From contig OZ005695.1 in the NCBI GenBank assembly GCA_963930775.1, positions 1,488,001 to 1,552,000 on the forward strand: a DNA stretch of 64,000 bases. Reading direction: 5' to 3'. Below are positions 56,901 to 64,000 of the stretch, one piece after another. Within the stretch, counting starts at the first letter, position 1. The number at the start of each line of letters is the position of its first letter. Position numbers and translations under genes: made by a program. The stretch comes from Cliona cf. orientalis. Its lineage: Eukaryota; Porifera; Demospongiae; Clionaida; Clionaidae. Under the pieces are notes generated by a model. The model saw only the letters and a list, made by a program, of their open reading frames with translations, was not told the origin of the DNA and did not search any database.

Positions 56901-59900
56901 ATGGCTTCTGTGCTGCCTTTTGTTCGTGGAGTAGACTTTTCCAGAAACAATTTCGATGTAAGTGACCAAAATATGGTTGAATAAGTTATGAAAAAGACAT
57001 GAAACTATAATTATTATTATTTCTGATCCCCCTTCTCCGATAAACCATCAATTGATCCTGTCTGTTCTACGTGTTATTCTACAGGATGGATTTAATGATA
57101 AAGTCACTGAGATGTCCAACTTACGCTGGCTTCGTCTCAAGAGGACTCAAATGAAATCACTGCCTGAGGAGATTGACCGCTTCTCAAAACTCGTACGTGA
57201 ACATATTTGATGCGTGGTGCATCGATTTGGTTTATTGACTGATCTTTAATGTTGCATAGGAAATCTTGACCATTGCTCACAATGGGCTTACCGAGTTACA
57301 CAGAGGAGATTTGCCCAGTCTGGAGTCTCTAAGAGTGAGGAGAAAAACTCTCTCTTTTTCTCCCCCCCCCCCCTCTCCCTCCATTCACTTTTTCTCTTAT
57401 CTTTTACTTTATATTCCTTCATACAAACTACATGTACCTTGACTCCACGCCCAGGTTGTGAACGCGAGTCACAATGCCCTGAGGGACTCCGGTCTCCCGT
57501 CGGACCTCTTCAAGGTGAAGGAGCTGGTGACCCTTGACCTCAGCCACAACAGTCTCACCAGAGTGCCGGAGGACATGGTCAAAGCCAAGAACCTCATCGT
57601 AGTCTCACTCAGTCACAACAAGATATCAACCATGCCCGGAAATGTGAGCCATTTCAATACATACATTTATGTGTAATCAGCAGTGTATTTCATGTAGTTT
57701 ACATGTATGTGTAAGCATTAAGCAGTGTTCTCTCTAGCATACATGTACCTAAGGCATGTTGGCCCAACAACCCTTCAGTACAGAATTCCCTTTGATGTGG
57801 GAATAGAGATAATCCATGTACTTTGATGTGGCCACAGGCTCCACCCAAACTATGCCCTCCTATCATGCCTTGAGTTTAGCTTGGGGAGAACACTGATTAT
57901 AAGCATTCGGTGCTTTTGTTACATCTCTCATGTACAGTTCTTTGTCCACTGTTCCGGGATTCAGCATTTGGACTTGAGCTACAATGAGCTCCGTAAGTCA
58001 TGATGAATCACATCGTGTTCATGAAGTATGATTACTGATGATCGGTCCATTTCTCTTTCAGAGTCTTTGCCTCCCCAACTGAGAAGACTGGAGCACCTCC
58101 AAAATCTGGTAGAAATGAATTTTGTACATGTGCATGGCTATGTACATTCACTGTTTATTCTCTCTCTCTCTCTCTCTCCCCAGAATCTTTCCAACAATCC
58201 CCTACAGCACTATACATTCAAGTAAGCCTTAATGCACCTATTGCCTACACTGTACATGTACTATACATTATACGTGTACATGCATATACATGTACACCTA
58301 CGTACATGTACATAATAAGGTATACATTCTATATTATAAATCTGCATGTACCAAATCTGTTGTGTACATGTGTACATGTATGGTTCCAATAATTGTTGTT
58401 TTGTTTCTTAGGAATTTAGACAAGCTAACTAATTTGACCACTCTCAACCTCTCTAAGACTGGGGTAAGTTACATGTTGTACATGTACATGTGTCATGATT
58501 ATTGTGTGTGTGTGTCAATTGATTCTCTCTCTTCCCCCCCCCTCTCACAGCGTGACTTTACCAACACACCTCACCTGGATAAGCTTGTTCACCTCACAGA
58601 CATTGACATGTCCTACAATGACCTCACCAGAAGTGAGTTACATCTTAAAAACCACCTTCAGATTCCAAATACGAGTACATGCATTTAGGCACCTACATGT
58701 AAGTGGCTCTGCCCTTTGCTGGTGTTAGGTTTGCCTAAGCAGGCAATGGGATGGTTGCCCCTTATATTATTATCATAATAGAAGATAAACCTACTCAGTT
58801 GTCATGTACATGTACAATTTATCATATTCTCAACTTCTTTCTGTTTCTGGTTCAGTCCCTGAGCCAGTCTACCTGCTTGAGAGCCTGCAGAGGGTGAACA
58901 TGAGTCACAACTCCATCAAGGAGCTCTCCTCTCTCATCGACACCTGGCTCAAGCTAGTCACTCTGGATATCTCCTTCAACTCTGTATCTGCCCTACATGT
59001 AAGCACTCATAACCAGTGGCGTAGGAAACGAGGAGGCTCCAGGGGCTGGCGCCCCCCCCTTAATTGTTAGTAGTGTCAGTCCATGTTCTCAGATTAGCAA
59101 AAACCTGGGAAGTTCTCTCAGCCCAGTATTATTACAACACAGATTTCTTACCTGGCCTAATAATATGAGTAAAATGTGCCTCAGTAGCTGCCAAATGTAT
59201 TCTACTTGATCTACAGTTCGTTTTTTCATCGAGATAGCAGCTTTGATCGTGCAAAAATGGGCGTGGTTTGACATAAAGTAGGCGTGGTCACAAAAATTTG
59301 CACGCGCTTCGCGCACAATTATTTATTCAGCCCCCCCAACCTTCAGTATCTTCCTACGCCTATGATAACTATGTACACATGTACATGTATAATATTATGT
59401 ACTTTGTGTATATAAAATTTTGTATACTGTATAGCTGAAATATTGGCAGGAATTAAATTTGGCGATTGAGCCCAACATTGCTATTGCAAGAATATAAATT
59501 TGGCGGTTCAGTATGAGATCGCCATGCGTACATATACATTGTATAGGAAATTTTGGCGGATTTTAATTTTTCGATTGTAATATAGACCGCCAAGCTGCCA
59601 AATTTAATTCCCCACCAAATTTTCCAGCCATACGGTATTATGTTAAGTTATGTATGGATTTTTTTTTATTACCCAGGCCAACATTTGCAAGTGTGTGAAA
59701 CTCAAGAGGCTTTTCTTAGGAGGTAATTTCATAACTCTGACAGTTTATTGTTATTTTGGCATAATTGGAATAAATAATAGCTGTGTTCATGCCTAGATAC
59801 TCTTGCTAATATTATTGATTTTTGCCTCCTCCCAATCCCAGACAATCGTCTGACGTTTGAGGGCATCCCTGCCGCCATCGGTAAGCTGATTGAACTGGAG

Positions 59901-62900
59901 CACTTCATCGCTCCTCGTAACCAGCTGGAGTGCATCCCGGAGGGAATCTGTCGCCTCTACAAGCTCAAGCGGCTCATACTGACCTCCAACTGTCTCGTCA
60001 CACTGCCAGAGGGTATACACTTCCTCAAGTTACAGGTAGGTACGATCGTAAAGGAGTCTAGTTTATTGGTGATAGAGTTTATAGGCATTTGTAAGGATTG
60101 TGAACAGCACTGTTTTTTTTTCCCCATCGTTTAAGCTAATTAGTGTTGCTTCCTAATTATGCTGTGTAGCCTCGTCCCTACGTGTACATGTAGATTCTTC
60201 AATGTGCATATCCATGTACATGTACAATGCCGTAATATTTTGTTACTATAGTAATGAATGTGCTGTATGCATTTTTGTGGCTTGTTTTTTGCATGTTTTC
60301 AAGTTGTCATTCTTTGTAATTTTTTATCCGTTTTATTAGAAGCTGGACATTCGTGATAATCCAAAGTTGGTGATGCCCCCCAAGCCCAAGGAGCAGGTGA
60401 AGGGGTCGGGGGCCGAGTGGTACAATATTGACTTTGACCCGGAGATCCTGAAGAAGGGGGCTGTTGTGGCCACTGCTAAGGTCATCAAAGGTCAGTCATT
60501 ACACCAACCTCAATAAATAAAAAATAATTAAATTTTATTATTTCTGTATATACATGTAGGTGCATACACTCGACAGAAGGAGAGACGCATGAAGATGCTG
60601 AGACATCGCAAGAGCTCTGTTGGTGCTGGTCACCGTGACGACGATGCTGCTGCTCAGAAAGTGCTCAAGGTACGCCACCCCTCCCTCCCCCTCTCCCTCC
60701 GGCCCCCCCGTCATAATTAACTTAGGAATCTCAGGCAAACCTAACCCAGCAAATGGCACATCATAGACGCTTATATAATTATCTGGCATTGAGATGGCAT
60801 ATTCATGGGGATATACAGTTTGTACCTTTCTCTTTTGTACTATCACCCCTAACTCCTCCCACTTCCTGTCTGGTCCAGGGTCTAGCTGACGTTGCCGAGC
60901 ATCGAGATGTACTAATGGCCGGGGCAGCTGTGGAGGTTGAGACCAGCATCGAAGAACCAGGCTCACCGGTCAAACACAAGAGATGGGACCAGGTCAGCCA
61001 TGTATAATTACATGTATGCATACATTTACAATAACATTATTCATGAGCTTTATGACACAATACAGTGTACATATAATATACAAATGCCATAGTAATAGCC
61101 ATGCGGCATATAACCTTTACCATTTCCTTCAACTCATACCGGTATCCTGTTGCATGTGTGTATATGATGTACCGTGTTTATGCTAATAGAACGAAAGTCG
61201 CGTAATTTTCTGGTAAAGATCGTCATTATGAGATGTCCCAGAACGCAAATTTTTCTTATGCTAATTAGATCTTGCGTTTTATTAGCATATATACACAGTA
61301 CGTATTATATCAGGATTATGTACATGTTTCCTGAAGCTTATCATTTTACTCTCAAACTCCAAACCTCTCCCCACCTTCCATCTTCAATCCAGGCTCTCCG
61401 TCGCCCTGACTTGGACTATAGTGAGCTATTCAGCGATGACGTTGGAAAACTTCCAGGACTGTCCATGTGGCACATTGAAAACTTCTATCCAGTAGAGCTA
61501 GAGGAAGGTATACGGTAGTAATAATATTACTTTTATTTTTATTGGCGAAGCTTGAATATCATTGCGTTGTCTCTCTATCAGCCTTTCATAGTCAGCTGTA
61601 CACTGGGGATTGCTACATCGTACTCAAGACAGAGTGGAGTGAGAACTCGGAATTGGACTGGACCATCCACTTCTGGATTGGAAATGAATCATCGGTAGGT
61701 TATTTAGAGTGTGCATGTCTTCGTAATGAGTATATACAACTCCACCCACCATCTCATTCTCTCTTTCTCTCTCTCTCTCTCTCCCTCCCTCCCCCTCTCT
61801 TTCTCTCTCTTTCTCTCTCTCCCTCTTCCTCTCCCTCTCTCTAGCTTGACAAGCGTGCGTGTGCAGCTATGCATGCTGTTCATCTTCGTAACATGCTTGG
61901 GGCAGAGGGTAGGACTCACAGGGAGGAGCAGGGCGACGAGTCACCAGAGTTTGAAGAATTCTTCCCGGAAGGATACACGTACATAGAGGGTCAGTTTAAA
62001 CATGGAAGCCAGATTTTGATGAGGGTTTTATGATTTTATCTTTGTGTGCATTTTTGAATGATTATAGGTGGAACTGCTAGTGGATTTTATACAGTTGAAG
62101 AAGATGTAAGTATAAATACAATATTATGCATACCCATATAACTTTTTTGTAATGCATTACATATAATTATGGCATATCCAGGCCATCCCTACTTATAGAG
62201 TCTACCGACTCTATGATACATATGTGTATATACGTAGCTACCACGGAAATTATAAAGAACTTCTTTCTTTCTTTCTGCAGGATGTTTTCATCCGTTTGTT
62301 CATGCTGTGTGGAGTGAAGCGGCCATACCTAAGTCCAGTAAGCTAGATATAGATACCATCAACTGATTGGCTGACATAATATAATCTCTCTCTCCCTCTC
62401 TCTCCCACTCCCTCACTCTCTCTCTCTCACCCGTAAGGTGGACACTGTAGGTAGCTCTCTTGACTTGTCCCACGTGTTTCTCCTTGATGCTGGCAACGAG
62501 ATCTTCATCTGGTGTGGCACCAAGTCCTCCCTCATGAGTCGCTCCAAGGCACGGCTCATCGCAGATAAGATGAACAAGTACGAGAGAAAGAATAGGGCAA
62601 GGATTGTGCAGTTCAGGGCGGTGAGTTCAAGAGATATTATTACATGTACATGTATGAATGAACGTGATTATTTTGAGTGTCTTATTTTTTACTTTAGGGT
62701 ATTGAAGTGGATGAGTTCTGGGACATACTTGGAGGGCAACCGGAGACCCCTATACCAGTAGGTTGATGTTATGTAGAGATCACTGTATAATTGTATATGT
62801 AAGAAAGCCTCAAATGCGAGGAATGACACAGACTGTACTTGTGATGTCATGTACCTCAAAATCTGCCAATTTGTGTTTCAGTCAAATGTTGAAAGTTTAT

Positions 62901-64000
62901 ACTAACGCACGATAGTTCAGGCTCAGCCTACATGTAGTATTGATGGACCTTAGCATTCACATCTATGTTCATAGCAGCCATGTTAACTACATTATTATTA
63001 ATTAGAGTGCCACAGCCTCTTCCTCTCATTTCTATGTTGATAGCGGCCAAACTGTACCAGAACACCACAGACCCTTTCATTTTTACCCGTGTTAAAATTA
63101 CATTTTTCCTTGTCTTCTTCATGACAGCTTAGGGCTGAGGAAGAGCCGACTCCCCTTCCCGTCCTCTATAAGGCGGGGCTGGGTACAGGGTACCTTGAGC
63201 TACCGCAGGTGGAGATCCCCCAGGGACGACTGGTACGCTCCCTCCTCAGGACCAACGACGTCTACATCATCGACTTCCACACCGACATCTTCGTCTGGTG
63301 AGTTCAAAAATAATGAAAAAAAAAAATGTGTGTTTTTGGGACGTCATATATTTTGTGGGTAAGATACATATGTATGTCTTGAGAGATCAATCATTTTCAT
63401 AGTTTTGGTACATGTAGTTGTGATTCTTTTAGGGGATTGTTGTTAGCTTTGTAATATTCCTTTGTACATTTGTCGGTTGATTCTGTGGTGTAGTGGTTAT
63501 CACGTGAGTCTAACACACTCAAGGTCCCCGGTTCGATCCCGGGCAGAATCACGGAATTTTTTTGCTCTACACTTACATTTTGTTTTTTCTGTTCGTTCTC
63601 CTAGGATTGGTCGTAAGTCTGCTCGTCTGGTCAGAGCAGCTGCGCTGAAGCTAGCCCAAGAGCTGCAGGAGATGATACAGCGGCCATCCTACGCCCTCGT
63701 CACCAGGTGCCAGGAGGGGTAAGCTGATCCATGAAGCTAGTTGTGTGTGACATATCTCTGTCTCTCTCTCTCGCCCTTCCTCTCTCACTGTCTCTGTCCC
63801 TCTCCCTCTCCCACTCTCTCACTGTCTCTCTCTTTCTCCCCTCTCTCCCTCGCCATAGCTCTGAGCCGATCATCTTCAAGGCTCGGTTCATTGACTGGGA
63901 GGATGTACTGGACGTGGACTTTACTCAAACTCCAGAGGTGCTTGAAAGGAGAGCCATACAAAAAGTAAATAATAATGATATTATACTCAGTACACAAGAT
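56901..64000 (+). CDS. FLII: Flightless-1: LRR plus gelsolin-repeat protein, 3' end beyond the window
   Basis: Twenty-five exons run from 56901-56957 to 63859-63964, coding 854 residues (human FLII is 1269). The last visible donor is AAA|GTAAAT at 63965. FLII binds actin and acts as a nuclear-receptor and Rho-pathway cofactor. The N-terminus [17 protein letters not shown] is diagnostic. Residues to about 390 are leucine-rich repeats ([31 protein letters not shown]). [12 protein letters not shown] and [10 protein letters not shown] close them. A charged linker follows; the gelsolin part starts at [20 protein letters not shown] and shows [28 protein letters not shown] and [19 protein letters not shown]. 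Introns carry several elements and a tRNA gene. Confidence 0.92.
58686..58802. repeat. Dispersed repeat, copy 2 (FLII intron 9)
   Basis: This is the same repeat as 9086-9222, sharing GCAGGCAATGGGATGGTTGC and AGAAGATAAACCTACT in the same order. Confidence 0.6.
59014..59364. mobile_element. hAT-like miniature element in FLII intron 10
   Basis: The ends CAGTGGCGTAGGAA and (complement) CATAGGCGTAGGAA form a near-perfect inverted repeat around 350 bases without a transposase frame. Termini resemble the element in R12. Confidence 0.6.
59424..59638. mobile_element. MITE with about 42-bp inverted ends in FLII intron 10
   Basis: The left ATACTGTATAGCTGAAATAT continues TGGCAGGAATTAAATTTGGC. The complemented right end reads ATACCGTATGGCTGGAAAAT then TTTGGTGGGGAATTAAATTT. 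Related GGCGGAAATTTATTCC words at about 52355 suggest another copy in RINT1. Confidence 0.65.
61757..61843. repeat. CT-rich tract at the FLII exon 18 acceptor
   Basis: An 87-base CT/CCCT run leads directly into the CTCTAG acceptor. Similar tracts precede the FLII acceptors at 58184, 62438 and 63859. Confidence 0.75.
62151..62217. repeat. Dispersed repeat with internal stem, FLII intron copy
   Basis: GGCCATCCCTACTTATAGAG then TCTACCGACTCTATGATA is identical to about 3418-3455 inside the R1 insertion, and the preceding 40 bases are similar. TAGAGTC and GACTCTA form a short stem. Confidence 0.6.
63479..63551 (+). tRNA. tRNA-Val (anticodon AAC)
   Basis: The 73-base gene folds into a full cloverleaf. 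The acceptor stem GATTCTG pairs with CAGAATC and leaves discriminator A. The D arm is GTGTAGTGGTTATCAC. The anticodon stem TGAGT/ACTCA encloses loop CTAACAC with anticodon AAC. The T arm is CCCGG TTCGATC CCGGG. Internal Pol III boxes A (TGGTGTAGTGG) and B (GGTTCGATCCC) are intact, and a T7 terminator follows at 63557-63563. It lies sense-oriented in FLII intron 23 and has no intron of its own. Confidence 0.95.
63557..63563 (+). terminator. Pol III terminator of the tRNA-Val gene
   Basis: Seven T residues lie five bases after the discriminator base. Confidence 0.85.

Noticed and set aside
56723..56950. N-terminal extension of the EMRE frame to an ATG at 56950
   Set aside because: It would overlap FLII exon 1 on the other strand and precede the presequence-like N-terminus that fits EMRE.

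Overview
The window is nuclear DNA from an invertebrate animal. Genes carry many short GT-AG introns. Intergenic DNA is AT-rich and full of short palindromic elements. Four of the genes are conserved animal genes: SPT2, RINT1, EMRE and FLII. The compact layout and the abundant ACATGTAC words would fit a sponge or another early-branching animal. No ribosomal or mitochondrial marker is present, so the phylum is a guess.

Region 1 (1 to about 43.5 kb) is an array of twelve genes, called R1 to R12 here. Each encodes a small secreted or surface protein built on one Reeler-like domain, the domain of reelin, the FRRS1 N-terminus and insect Reeler-type defence proteins. R1 to R5 are on + (starts 1277, 5440, 14623, 18292, 20263), R6 is on - (24504 to 23030), and R7 and R8 are on + (25195, 28036). 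All eight end in a short hydrophobic tail typical of a GPI-anchor signal. R9 to R12 are on - (starts 32504, 35635, 38875, 43518) and form a second, more divergent subfamily. R10 and R11 end in hydrophobic tails. R9 and R12 instead have a transmembrane helix and a cytoplasmic tail. R1 has a premature stop. Orphan terminal exons (220-400, 4150-4329) and decayed ones (33381-33435, 36903-36959) show that copies or tails have been gained and lost. Local duplications (R1/R2 unit, R10/R11 unit, a 228-bp copy of R9 exon 1) and mosaic patterns among R3, R4 and R5 indicate an actively changing family.

Region 2 (about 45.2 to 64 kb) holds four conserved single-copy genes in alternating orientation: SPT2/SPTY2D1 (-, 51300 to 45170), RINT1 (+, 51593 to 56232), EMRE/SMDT1 (-, 56722 to 56450) and the N-terminal two thirds of FLII (+, from 56901, running off the right edge). 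SPT2/RINT1 and EMRE/FLII are head-to-head pairs with 292-bp and 178-bp shared promoter regions. A tRNA-Val(AAC) lies in an FLII intron.

The main biological interest is the Reeler array. A common extracellular domain is joined to interchangeable membrane tails through phase-1 exons, and signalling-type and GPI-type copies sit side by side. This resembles paired-receptor families of innate immunity or self-recognition, but that role is inference only. Exon boundaries below were read by eye from splice consensus, reading-frame continuity and comparison between paralogs.
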